Source: Phycisphaerales bacterium (GTDB lineage: Bacteria; Planctomycetota; Phycisphaerae; Phycisphaerales; UBA1924). From it: a stretch of 37,646 nt of DNA. Position 1 is the first letter of the stretch, and every line of letters begins with the position of its first letter. Shown in pieces: positions 1-8,908 of this stretch. The notes under the pieces are model-generated. The model saw nothing but the letters and a program-made list of their open reading frames with translations. It had not been told where the DNA came from and did not search any database. The stretch spans positions 1 through 37,646 of the forward strand of contig WGEO01000003.1 in the NCBI GenBank assembly GCA_015492715.1, given 5' to 3'. Position numbers and translations under genes: made by a program.

Positions 1-345
1 CAAATGGAAGCGTGTCTGCGACCGGTATCGACGCTGGACACGCGAAAAGGGGTGTTCGATCGAATCCTGCGGCGTCTGCATGGCCAACTCGATCAGGAAG
101 GCCCCATCGGCTGGGGCGTGTTCGACATCGATGGGTCGAACATCCGGGCGGACCGATCGGCCCAAGGCGCGACTCGACAAGCGCAAGGACCGTCGTCGGA
201 ATGTGGTCGAGCGGTGCATCGGCTGTCATGCTGCCGTCGCGTCGCCGAGCGATACGAGAAGCTGGCGATGCCCTTCCTGGCCATGGTCAGGCTCGCCATG
301 ATCCGGCGATGCCTGCGGCCCCTCGATCCATCTGACAGAACCTAG
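1..345 (+). pseudogene. Degenerate IS5-family-like transposase remnant (5' end cut by window)
   Basis: Transposase-like segments alternate between frames: frame 2 KWKRVCDRYRRWTRE, frame 1 KGVFDRILRRLHGQL..WGVFDIDGSNIRADRSAQGA, frame 2 RRRNVVERCIG, frame 1 CRRVAERYEKLAMPFLAMVRLAMIRR. The region between the first catalytic Asp block and the NVVER block is far too short for an intact DDE domain. Confidence 0.75.
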
Positions 346-372
346 GCCCTGCGTTCACAGGGGCTTCCGAAG

Positions 373-446
<74 letters not shown>

Positions 447-742
447 GGGTTGTGCTCGACCGACTTGCGCCGACCGTGCTCAAAGGTACGCCGATTCCTC
501 CCAGAGTCAAGGCCCGAAGAGCCCCCATCATGCCACTTTTCGGCCTTCCTTCGACTCATCTGCAGTCCAACCTCGGCCCGTCCGCATCCGTGCTTTGCTC
601 ACGCACGCTGGTGGATGCGCTGCCCGCCTGAACCACCGTTCCGGGCATGCCGACGCGATCGCCCAGCAGGTCCGATACGCACACCCACCACCACCGCCAG
701 ATATCGGAATGCCACAGGTCGCCTCACGCCGATCGTCGGTGC

Positions 743-943
743 CTACTCTGCCAAGCGGATGGGGCCGTCGCCGTGAACCGCCAGCGCGTTGCCGTCGGGA
801 CCGATCTTGCTGCCCTGGATGTAAACCACGACGATCGCCACGACGAGGAAGACGAACGCGAGAAAGAGCAGCCCCGTGAAGAGGTCCGGCGTGGGGGTCG
901 CCCGCTGGCGTCCGCCCGGCATCTGCATCCCGAACTGGCTCAT
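743..943 (-). CDS. Small single-TM membrane protein, hypothetical
   Basis: 66 aa ORF with one strong hydrophobic helix (LFTGLLFLAFVFLVVAIVVVYI), directly downstream of and codirectional with the 982-1812 gene. Confidence 0.6.
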   Translation of the reverse strand: MSQFGMQMPGGRQRATPTPDLFTGLLFLAFVFLVVAIVVVYIQGSKIGPDGNALAVHGDGPIRLAE

Positions 944-981
944 GCCTCAACTCCCTGTTCCTGCGGGCGGCCCGCCCGGGA

Positions 982-1812
982 TCACTTGACCTCGACCTGA
1001 TCGCCCGGCAGGACGCGGGCGCCCTGTCGCACGAGCGTCACGACGGCGGCCGACCGGTTCAGGTCCACCTTCGTCGTCCGCAGGTTCGCCACCCACTCCC
1101 CGCCCCGCACGGCCCGCAGTTCGGTCCCGGGGGCAAGCCCGTCGTTCTGGCCGAGCGTCACCTCGACCAGCGTGAGGTTCGTATCGGGCTCGACCGTCAC
1201 ATCGCGCACCTGCCCCTGCACGACCGTCTGACCCGCGCCCAGCGAGCCCAGCGAACGGCCGCTCAAGGCCCCGGCGTTCTGCAGCTCACGGAGCTGGAGT
1301 TCGAGTTGGCGGACCGTCGCATCGAGCACGGCTCGCTGGCTCTCGGCCTCGTTGAGTTTGTCGGCGAGCTCGATCAGCTCCTCGTTCTGACGCACATAGC
1401 GGTCGCGAAGATCGTCGTTCTCGTCCGTCAGCTTGCTCGTCAGCGCCGCGAGCGTCTGGGCACTGCTGGAGAGATTGCTGATCTCTCCGAGGATCGCCGC
1501 ACGGGCTCGCTCGGCCTCGGCCTTCTCACCCTCGAGTTTGGTGATCATCACCTGGAGCTCACGCTGCTCGTTCAGGGCCTCGTTCAGCTTGTTGTTGAGT
1601 TCGGAGTTCAGGTCCTGAAGGGCCGCGATCTGATTGCTGAACGCGCTGGACTGCAGGTCGAGCTGAGCCTTGGCCGCCGCGGTCGCGGCCTTCTGTGCTC
1701 GCAGTTCGCCCAGCACCCGGTCCGCATTGACCGCATAGGCCATCGTCAGCGTCGCGAGGGCCACGCTCGCAACCGCCGTCAACGCCACCAGAATCTTCGT
1801 CAGCACATGCAC
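982..1812 (-). CDS. Membrane-anchored coiled-coil protein, hypothetical
   Basis: N-terminal TM (ILVALTAVASVALATLTMAYAV), then a long Glu/Leu/Lys-rich coiled coil and a small beta-rich C-terminal domain. Confidence 0.75.
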   Translation of the reverse strand: MHVLTKILVALTAVASVALATLTMAYAVNADRVLGELRAQKAATAAAKAQLDLQSSAFSNQIAALQDLNSELNNKLNEALNEQRELQVMITKLEGEKAEAERARAAILGEISNLSSSAQTLAALTSKLTDENDDLRDRYVRQNEELIELADKLNEAESQRAVLDATVRQLELQLRELQNAGALSGRSLGSLGAGQTVVQGQVRDVTVEPDTNLTLVEVTLGQNDGLAPGTELRAVRGGEWVANLRTTKVDLNRSAAVVTLVRQGARVLPGDQVEVK

Positions 1813-2107
1813 GCTTGGCTCCTCGCGCTTGAATCAGGTTCTGCTGTCAGCCACCCGTCGGCGTTCGCTTCAACCCGCCGATTCGATCACATCCCGGAAA
1901 ACAACCCGAACTCCGCACCCCCGAATGCCGTTCTACGAGCCATCCAGCCGCCCGCAGACGCCGAGGGGCCACCATCGTAGCCCCGAATCTCTCCGCGTGC
2001 ATCCTTCGAGCCTGATCTGACAGGCATCCGGACAAACACGCACACACGCCCCGCATACCGGCACGCACACCACCCGGCCACACGGAGCCGCTCCCATATA
2101 CGACACC

Positions 2108-3190
2108 TCAGGGTGTCTGGATCCCGCTGAATGTCGTCGAGTCCGTGGCTCGCAGCACCCCGGCACACGCCGCCACCCGCACCAGCGGATTCGGGTCTCG
2201 CATCAGCCCCTCCAGTATCCCGACCGCTTTGTCGTCCCGGGTTTCCCCCAGCAAGACGGCACACTGGGCGCGGATCAGCGGGTCTTCGCTGGCCAGATAC
2301 TCCTCCGCGATCGTGATGGCTTCCCGGTGCCCCATCTTGGCCAAAGAGATCCCCGCACTCAGGCGCACCTCGGCGGGCATCTGGTGCCCCGCCTCGTCGC
2401 GGTACGCCACGAGGTTCCTCAGGTCCGAAATCGAGTTGCGGCTACGGATCTCCCCGAGGATCTGTGCCGCCAGGGCCGTCCCTTCCAGATCCTCTGCCCG
2501 CGACACGAACAACGCCGCGTGCAGCATCTCCACCTGTCTCATGTCTCCCAACTTCGCCAGCGCCTCGGCGATCTGAAGCTGTAGCAGACGATGCTCGGCG
2601 TCCGTGGCCGTTGGGATCCGCGTTGCCGCTGCTTGACGGAGCAATCCCGTCGCAGAGCGGTTCCCCAACTCCCCGAGCACGAACGCGGCCTGCGCCCGCA
2701 CGCGCGGCTGCGGATGGCGGAGCAGGAACGACGCCAGACGCTGCACATGTGCCTCGTTCCCGCAGGAGGCTTCCGCATAGATCGCACCGATACGCACGAA
2801 TGGCGACGGATCGTGCAGCAGCGGCTCGACCAGCGGGACCAGGTCGCAGGCCCGCGCCTTGCCGATCGCCATGGCCGCCACGCTCCGAACACCCTCGTTT
2901 GAGTCCTGCAGCGCGATCGGCAGGATACCCGCCAGACGGCCCGGCGTGTCTACGAGCGCCTCGATGGCATGGGCACGGACCATCGCATTCTCATCACTCG
3001 CATACGCCTGAAGTTGCTCGATGGCCTGCTCGCGAAGCACAGACCGGGAGACCGGGCTTGCAATCCGCGTCTGATTCGTCGCGAGGGACCCCCGACCGTC
3101 GTCGCGATGTCCCCGCGCATCCCCCGCGCCGGCACACCCGCTCAGGCCCACCAACAACGCCAGACTCCCAATCGCCCAACGCCTGCTCAT
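2108..3190 (-). CDS. HEAT-repeat lipoprotein
   Basis: Signal peptide with lipobox (LLVGLSGC); repeated HEAT-like units (ALVDTPGRLAGILPIALQDSNEGVRSVAAMAIGKA, DPNPLVRVAACAGVLRA); overlaps the lnt stop by 4 nt. Confidence 0.75.
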   Translation of the reverse strand: MSRRWAIGSLALLVGLSGCAGAGDARGHRDDGRGSLATNQTRIASPVSRSVLREQAIEQLQAYASDENAMVRAHAIEALVDTPGRLAGILPIALQDSNEGVRSVAAMAIGKARACDLVPLVEPLLHDPSPFVRIGAIYAEASCGNEAHVQRLASFLLRHPQPRVRAQAAFVLGELGNRSATGLLRQAAATRIPTATDAEHRLLQLQIAEALAKLGDMRQVEMLHAALFVSRAEDLEGTALAAQILGEIRSRNSISDLRNLVAYRDEAGHQMPAEVRLSAGISLAKMGHREAITIAEEYLASEDPLIRAQCAVLLGETRDDKAVGILEGLMRDPNPLVRVAACAGVLRATDSTTFSGIQTP

Positions 3191-4905
3191 ACCGATCCTC
3201 CGTCCTTCGTGCCCGGGTCTTCGCTCTTTCCATCGGCTCGCGCCCGTCGCCGGGAACCAACATACGACACGCCCAGCGACAGGATCGTCCCCGCCAGGGC
3301 AAGCGCCGGGAGCAGGTCGCCGGTCCGGGCATAGACCGTCGTGCCGCTCGCCAGGGGCACATCATGCACGAGCACCCCCTCGATGTGTGTCGGAAGGGCC
3401 TCGACGACCCGCCCATGCCGGTCGACCACGCAGGTGATGCCCGTATTCGCGGCCCGGGCCATCGCCGTCGCCAACTCGACGCACCGCCAGCGGGCACCCA
3501 GCAGATGCAGGCGGCGTCCCGCCTCGCTGCCCGCAAACCAGCCGTCGTTCGTCAGATTGACGATGATCTGGGCCTGCCGCACGCCCCCGTCGAACACGAG
3601 CCGCCGGACCACCCTCGGGACGGTCGCCTCGAAGCAGATGGGCGTGGCGCACGCGATCGCATCGTCGATGCGCAGCACCGCATCCCGCGTGCCGCTTGAA
3701 AGATCGAACGGCATGCCGTTGCCGCCCAGATCCGCCAGCAGCCTTTCAAACCGCTCCCAGTTCGAGATGTAGGGCATGACCTCCCCGAACGGCGTGAGCA
3801 GAAGCTTGTCGTAGGTGTCGGCGATGACGCCGTCGCGAATCACGGCCGCGCTGTTGAATCGCAGCGACCCACCCCACACGATCTGTCCGTCCTCGACCCG
3901 GAGCACGAGGTCTTCGAAGCGTGAGAATCCGACGATCAGCGGCACACCGATCGACCGGCTGAGTTCGCGCACCGCCTGGGCATGGTCCAGCACGAACCGC
4001 CGAAAGCCATCGACACCGTCGCCCTCGAAGCCGCGCACGGCATCCACGGAGTCGTCGTCCAGAAAGAACCCCGGATACATGGTCTCGGGCCAGACGATGG
4101 CCGCCGGTGTCGCGTCGCCGATTCGGTCCCGCGCTTCCATCGACAGCGCAATCAGCGTGCGCATCGCCTCCACGCGATCGTCATAGCCCCACGCCCCGCG
4201 AACGCTCTGCGGCAGATTCGTCTGGCACATCGCGACGCGGAGCACACCCTGCTCGCCCCCGCCGGGCACGAGCGACATCCCCGCCCAGATGGCGCCGAGC
4301 ACACCACCCGACACCATCGCCGATCGGATGTGCCCGCGCACGAGCAGGCACAGGCATGCCGAAACACCGACGCACAGCATGCTGATCCCGTAGGCCCCGA
4401 TCACCCGCGCGCCGCCCGCGAGCACGGGCACTTCGATCAGCGGATGCCCCGCCAGCAGCCACGGATACCCGTCAAAGGCGATCGTCCCGCGCAGATACTC
4501 CAGCGCCCCCCAGACGGCTCCCGCCACGACAACGCACGGGACACGCCCGAACGAATGGCGCAGACGCCCGTACGCCCAGACGAACAGCCCGGGATACAGG
4601 CTCAGATACATCGTCAGCGGAACGAGCCCGGCTTTCGTCATCGACGCAACCCAGATGTGCTCGACAAGCCACATCGGGAGCGATCCGAGCGCCGCCCCGA
4701 CCGCAAGTGCCCACACGCGATACCCGCCTCGTGCCGCACGCTCCCCGACGAGAATCAGCCCCGCTGGTGCCAGAAACGCGCCGAACCAGAGAAATGACGC
4801 AGCGAACGCTGTCCAGGTCAGCACGCCGTACGCCAGCCCGCCCGCAAGCCCCGCAGCGATCGACCGCAGCCCAGATCCGGGCATTCGCGTGCGATTTCGC
4901 ATCAT
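3187..4905 (-). CDS. lnt: Apolipoprotein N-acyltransferase
   Basis: N-terminal multi-TM region plus nitrilase domain with IVWPETMYPG, YDKLLLTPFGEVMPY and CATPICFE (Glu-Lys-Cys catalytic positions). Confidence 0.9.
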   Translation of the reverse strand: MMRNRTRMPGSGLRSIAAGLAGGLAYGVLTWTAFAASFLWFGAFLAPAGLILVGERAARGGYRVWALAVGAALGSLPMWLVEHIWVASMTKAGLVPLTMYLSLYPGLFVWAYGRLRHSFGRVPCVVVAGAVWGALEYLRGTIAFDGYPWLLAGHPLIEVPVLAGGARVIGAYGISMLCVGVSACLCLLVRGHIRSAMVSGGVLGAIWAGMSLVPGGGEQGVLRVAMCQTNLPQSVRGAWGYDDRVEAMRTLIALSMEARDRIGDATPAAIVWPETMYPGFFLDDDSVDAVRGFEGDGVDGFRRFVLDHAQAVRELSRSIGVPLIVGFSRFEDLVLRVEDGQIVWGGSLRFNSAAVIRDGVIADTYDKLLLTPFGEVMPYISNWERFERLLADLGGNGMPFDLSSGTRDAVLRIDDAIACATPICFEATVPRVVRRLVFDGGVRQAQIIVNLTNDGWFAGSEAGRRLHLLGARWRCVELATAMARAANTGITCVVDRHGRVVEALPTHIEGVLVHDVPLASGTTVYARTGDLLPALALAGTILSLGVSYVGSRRRARADGKSEDPGTKDGGSV

Positions 4906-5747
4906 CCACCGTAGTCGATGAACCGGGCGATCTCCGTGCGAAGATCCTTGCGAGGCACGACCCGATCAATCAGTCCCGCGTCCAGCAGAAACTCGCTGCG
5001 CTGGAAGCCATCGGGCAACTCCTGACGGATCGTCTGCTGGATCACCCGCGGGCCGGCAAATCCGATCAGCGCGCCCGGCTCGGCGATGATGATGTCGCCC
5101 AGCATCGCAAACGACGCCGTCACACCGCCCGTCGTCGGATCCGTCAGCACACTGATGAACAGTCCGCCCGCGTCATCGAGGCGGGCCAGAGCCGCCGAGG
5201 TCTTGGCCATCTGCATCAGACTCAGCCCGGACTCCTGCATGCGAGCACCGCCCGAACCGCTCACGATCACCAGCGGCAGACGACGCTCGATCGCCCGCTC
5301 GATCGTCCGCGTGATGACCTCGCCGACCACGCTGCCCATCGACCCCATCATGAACGACAGATCGAGACAGCAGAGCATCGCCTGCCGACCCTTGATGAAC
5401 GCCTCGCCCGCCATCACGGCGTCGTGGCGCCCGGTCTTGAGCTGCTCACCCGCGAGGCGGTCGGTGTAGCGACGCAGGTCCTCGAAGCCCAGCGGATCGC
5501 CCGGCACCAGATGCCCGAACATCTCCACGAACGATCCCTCGTCCGCCAGTTGCGCCACACGCTCGACGGCACCCACGCGGAAGTGGTGCCCGCACTCCGG
5601 GCACACATGAAGGTTCGCTTCCACATGGCGCTTGTAGATCATCTGCCCGCAGTCGCTGCCCGGACAGCGCATCCACAGACCCTCGGGGATCGCGTTGCGC
5701 CGCCCGCTCTTGACATCGACCCAGGTCTTGCTCGTCGCCTGTGTCAT
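4902..5747 (-). CDS. accD: Acetyl-CoA carboxylase carboxyltransferase subunit beta
   Basis: Zn-ribbon (CPGSDC...CPECGHHFRV) followed by carboxyltransferase motifs (VIVSGSGGARMQESGLSLMQMAKTSAAL, PTTGGVTASFAMLGDIIIAEPGALIGFAGPRVI). Start placed at the ATG of MTQATSKTW. Confidence 0.93.
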   Translation of the reverse strand: MTQATSKTWVDVKSGRRNAIPEGLWMRCPGSDCGQMIYKRHVEANLHVCPECGHHFRVGAVERVAQLADEGSFVEMFGHLVPGDPLGFEDLRRYTDRLAGEQLKTGRHDAVMAGEAFIKGRQAMLCCLDLSFMMGSMGSVVGEVITRTIERAIERRLPLVIVSGSGGARMQESGLSLMQMAKTSAALARLDDAGGLFISVLTDPTTGGVTASFAMLGDIIIAEPGALIGFAGPRVIQQTIRQELPDGFQRSEFLLDAGLIDRVVPRKDLRTEIARFIDYGG

Positions 5748-5782
5748 GGCGTTGGTTCCTGTTTCGTCCCGTGATTCCGCGA

Positions 5783-6382
5783 TCAGGCAGCCCCGGCACG
5801 CGACGCGGCACGCAACTCGCGGACCTGTGCCGACCACAGCGTCCGCCAGCCGCACTCGCCCTCGTCCTCGGAAGGCCCCAGCGCCTCCGAGACGATGGCA
5901 TGGGCCAGCGGCCTCAGCACCAGAGCAACCCGATGGTTGGCATGGCGCGCCTTGTCCAGCAATCGCCCGACCTCGCCCAAGATCCGCGCCCGCGCCTCGC
6001 CCGGCCCCTCGCCCTCCGGGGGGGTCACACTCTGCGGATCCTCCCGCCACTGCCGGTAGGCCTTGGGAACACGCTGCTGGAGATCCTCCAGACGCTGGCC
6101 CTCCCAGAGCCCAAGATGAACCTCACGCAGCCCTTCGATCACCTTCTTCTTCCCACCCAGCCGACGGGCAACCAGATCCGCCACTTCGCGGCTGCCCTCG
6201 TCCGGCCCGCTGTAGATCACATCCAGCCGATCATCACCCAACGATTCAATCCGCTCACGCAGGCGTGCCCGCGACTCGTCCGCCAGAGGCAGATCCGTGC
6301 TCCCGCACAGACGCCCCTGCGTATCCCAGATCGTCTCCGGGCTTCGGACCAGCAGGACGGTGATCGCACTCGCCTCGCCCAT
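5783..6382 (-). CDS. Histidine phosphatase (phosphoglycerate mutase-like) family protein
   Basis: MGEASAITVLLVRSPETIWDTQGRLCGSTDLPLADESRARLRERI resembles the histidine phosphatase N-terminus (RHG replaced by RSP); HLGLWEGQRLED corresponds to the later GxWEG block. Confidence 0.75.
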   Translation of the reverse strand: MGEASAITVLLVRSPETIWDTQGRLCGSTDLPLADESRARLRERIESLGDDRLDVIYSGPDEGSREVADLVARRLGGKKKVIEGLREVHLGLWEGQRLEDLQQRVPKAYRQWREDPQSVTPPEGEGPGEARARILGEVGRLLDKARHANHRVALVLRPLAHAIVSEALGPSEDEGECGWRTLWSAQVRELRAASRAGAA

Positions 6383-6525
6383 GCGGCCTCCACGCGATGC
6401 CCCGCTCCCGGCCCCCATCCACCGGGCTTGCCGGGGCGACAAGCCGACACTGTAGCACCATCCATGATCGGGAATCGAGCCGTCGCCTCTCGCCGATTGA
6501 CAGATTCCGCACCATAGGTTTGGGT

Positions 6526-6554
6526 TTTAGAAGGTATCGACTTCCCAGTTGCAA
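6526..6554 (-). promoter_or_regulatory. Possible sigma70-type promoter for the histidine phosphatase/accD/lnt gene run
   Basis: On - strand TTGCAA - 17 nt - TCTAAA in a locally AT-rich intergenic stretch; both boxes match consensus only 4/6. Confidence 0.25.
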
Positions 6555-6577
6555 GGAAAAGTACGCACAATCTTCGA

Positions 6578-7279
6578 TTATCGCCCGTCTCGGATGGCGG
6601 CGATGATCTCCGCCCAGGCGTGCCGATCGTGCCCGAAGATTGCCGAGCCTGCCACGAGCATGTCGGCCCCGGCGTCCCGGGCCGCGGGTGCCGTCGAGGG
6701 GCCGATCCCCCCGTCGATCTCGATCCGCGCCTGCGGACCCAGTTCCAGGCGGAGTCTCCGCACCTTCTCCAGCACCTCCGGCATGAATGCCTGCCCCGCG
6801 AAGCCCGGGTTGACGGACATCACCAGGGCGTAGTCGCAGGCGGCAAAGAGGTCGAACATGGCCGGTTGTAGTTCGCTCGGAGGATTGATGGCCAGTCCCG
6901 CCGCACATCCCAGATCGTGTAGTTGCTGAACCCACGCCCGGACGACGGCTTCCTCGTCACCCTCGGGCAGGACCTCGACATGGAAACTCATGGCGTTTGC
7001 TCCCGCCCGGGCGAAGGCCTCGAAGAAGCGGTCGGGATACTCGACCATCAGGTGGGTATCAAGCCGTACCCCGGGCAGATGCAGACGGATCGCGCTGCAG
7101 GCGTCCGGACCCATCGTCAGGTTGGGCACGAAGTGTCCGTCCATGACATCCAGGTGCAGGAGGTCGGCGCCGGCGTCCAGAGCCGCCCGCGATTCGTCGC
7201 CCAGCATGGCGAAGTCCGCCGCGAGGATCGACGGCGCGACGAGGGGAAGGCGTGCGGGGTGCGTGAGCCAGTCGTGCAT
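6578..7279 (-). CDS. rpe: Ribulose-phosphate 3-epimerase
   Basis: APSILAADFAMLGDE, LHLDVMDGHFVPNLTMGPD, ALVMSVNPGFAGQAFMPEVLEKV, IEIDGGIGPSTAPAARDAGADMLVAGSAIF. Confidence 0.95.
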   Translation of the reverse strand: MHDWLTHPARLPLVAPSILAADFAMLGDESRAALDAGADLLHLDVMDGHFVPNLTMGPDACSAIRLHLPGVRLDTHLMVEYPDRFFEAFARAGANAMSFHVEVLPEGDEEAVVRAWVQQLHDLGCAAGLAINPPSELQPAMFDLFAACDYALVMSVNPGFAGQAFMPEVLEKVRRLRLELGPQARIEIDGGIGPSTAPAARDAGADMLVAGSAIFGHDRHAWAEIIAAIRDGR

Positions 7280-7348
7280 ACAGCGATCGTATTGGGTCGC
7301 GATCGTGCGCGCGCAGGCGACCGTACCATCTGCCACCGGAGGTCCGCC

Positions 7349-8791
7349 ATGACAGCCAGCCCACCCGATGCACGCCTCGCCCGTCTGCGAGGGCGACTGG
7401 AGCGAGCCGATCAGGCCCATCTGCTGCGTTTCTATGACGAACTGTCCGACGACGAGCGATCCCGCCTGCTGGACCAAATCGAGGCGATCGACTGGGAGAC
7501 GATCCCCGACCTTGTGCGCACGATCGTGCTCCACCCGCCGGACTCCGGTGACCTCGGAACTCTGGAGCCGGCGCCCTATCTGCCCAAAGATGCCGAGGGC
7601 CAATGGGACAAGGACGCGGCACGCCATGAGGGCGAGCGCCTCCTGCGCCAGGGGCGGGTCGCGTGCTTCACGGTTGCCGGCGGACAGGGCACGCGACTGG
7701 GATACGACGGACCCAAGGGGTGCTTCCCGGCGGGCCCCGTGACCGGCAAGAGCCTCTTTGCGATCTTCGCCGAGGGCATCCTGGGCACCCAGCGGAAGTT
7801 CGGCGGGCTCGTGCCCTGGTACATCATGACCAGCCCGCTCAACGACGAAGCGACACGGGCCTTCTTCCGCGAGCACGAGTTCTTCGGGCTGGACCCGGAT
7901 CAGGTACGCTTTTTTCCGCAGGGTGTGATGCCCAGTTTCGACGCGAAGACCGGCAAGATCCTGCTGGCGCACAAGCACGAGGTCGCGACGAATCCGGACG
8001 GGCACGGCGGGGCGTTTCGGGCGCTCGTCGAGAGCGGCGCCACGCAGGACATGCGCACGCGCGGCGTCGAGCACATCAGTTATTTCCAGGTCGACAATCC
8101 GCTGGTCCGCGTGTGCGACCCCGTCTTCCTCGGGCTGCATGCCTCGAGCGAGGCTTCGTCCGGTGAGATGTCGAGCAAGATGCTGCCCAAGCGGGATCCC
8201 GACGAGCGGGTGGGCGTGTTCTGCCTGCGGAACGGTCGAGTCGCGATGATCGAGTACTCGGATCTGCCCGAGCATCTGGCCCGCCGACGGAATCCGGATG
8301 GATCCCTCGCCTTTGGGGCGGGCAACCCGGCGATTCACGCGTTGAGCGTGGACTTCGTCGAGCGGGTGCATCGCGATCCGGCCATGGCCCTTCCGTTCCA
8401 TCGGGCGGTCAAGAAGGTCCCCTGCGTCGATTTGGAGAGCGGCGAGCGGATCGAGCCTGCGGCCCCCAACGGGGTCAAGCTGGAGCGGTTCGTCTTCGAC
8501 GCGCTGCCGCTGGCGCACCGTTCGCTCATCTTGGAGACCGAGCGGGTCGAGGAGTTCGGCCCGATCAAGAACGCGGAGGGAGAGGACAGCCCCGCCAGCA
8601 GCGCCCGCCTGCAGAGCGAGCGGGCCGCTCGCTGGCTGGAGTCCGTGGGCGTGCGGGTTCCGCGTCGCCCGGACGGGAGCGTGGACGCGACCATCGAGAT
8701 CAGCCCGCTGACGGCCATGGGTCCCGAGGACCTCGCCGATCGGACGGACCTGCCCCGCGAGATCGAGCGTGGGGCTCGCGTGGCGCTCTGA
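7349..8791 (+). CDS. UDP-N-acetylglucosamine/UTP-sugar pyrophosphorylase family (UDPGP type)
   Basis: GGQGTRLGYDGPKGCFPAGPVTGKSLFAIFAEGIL signature, YFQVDNPLVRVCDPVFLG, KKVPCVD, KLERFVFDALP. Confidence 0.9.
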   Translation: MTASPPDARLARLRGRLERADQAHLLRFYDELSDDERSRLLDQIEAIDWETIPDLVRTIVLHPPDSGDLGTLEPAPYLPKDAEGQWDKDAARHEGERLLRQGRVACFTVAGGQGTRLGYDGPKGCFPAGPVTGKSLFAIFAEGILGTQRKFGGLVPWYIMTSPLNDEATRAFFREHEFFGLDPDQVRFFPQGVMPSFDAKTGKILLAHKHEVATNPDGHGGAFRALVESGATQDMRTRGVEHISYFQVDNPLVRVCDPVFLGLHASSEASSGEMSSKMLPKRDPDERVGVFCLRNGRVAMIEYSDLPEHLARRRNPDGSLAFGAGNPAIHALSVDFVERVHRDPAMALPFHRAVKKVPCVDLESGERIEPAAPNGVKLERFVFDALPLAHRSLILETERVEEFGPIKNAEGEDSPASSARLQSERAARWLESVGVRVPRRPDGSVDATIEISPLTAMGPEDLADRTDLPREIERGARVAL

Positions 8792-8908
8792 GTCCGTCAA
8801 GCGCCAACTGCGCGGGTGTTGGCGCGACGGGGATCCGTGGGTAGCATCGGGCCTGCCTGCGAGCGGATGCCCGCCAGCGGACGGCGGGACTGGCACGAAA
8901 GGACGCGC

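Noticed and set aside
528-950. 140-aa - strand ORF and small overlapping ORFs between tRNA-Asp and 743
   Set aside because: Arg/Gly-rich out-of-frame reading of the small TM-protein gene and intergenic DNA; no support.
7280-8896. N-terminal part of the 772-aa - strand ORF (6578..8896) as a large fusion with rpe
   Set aside because: The portion upstream of MHDWLTHP is antisense to the UDPGP gene and has no domain; rpe starts at 7279.
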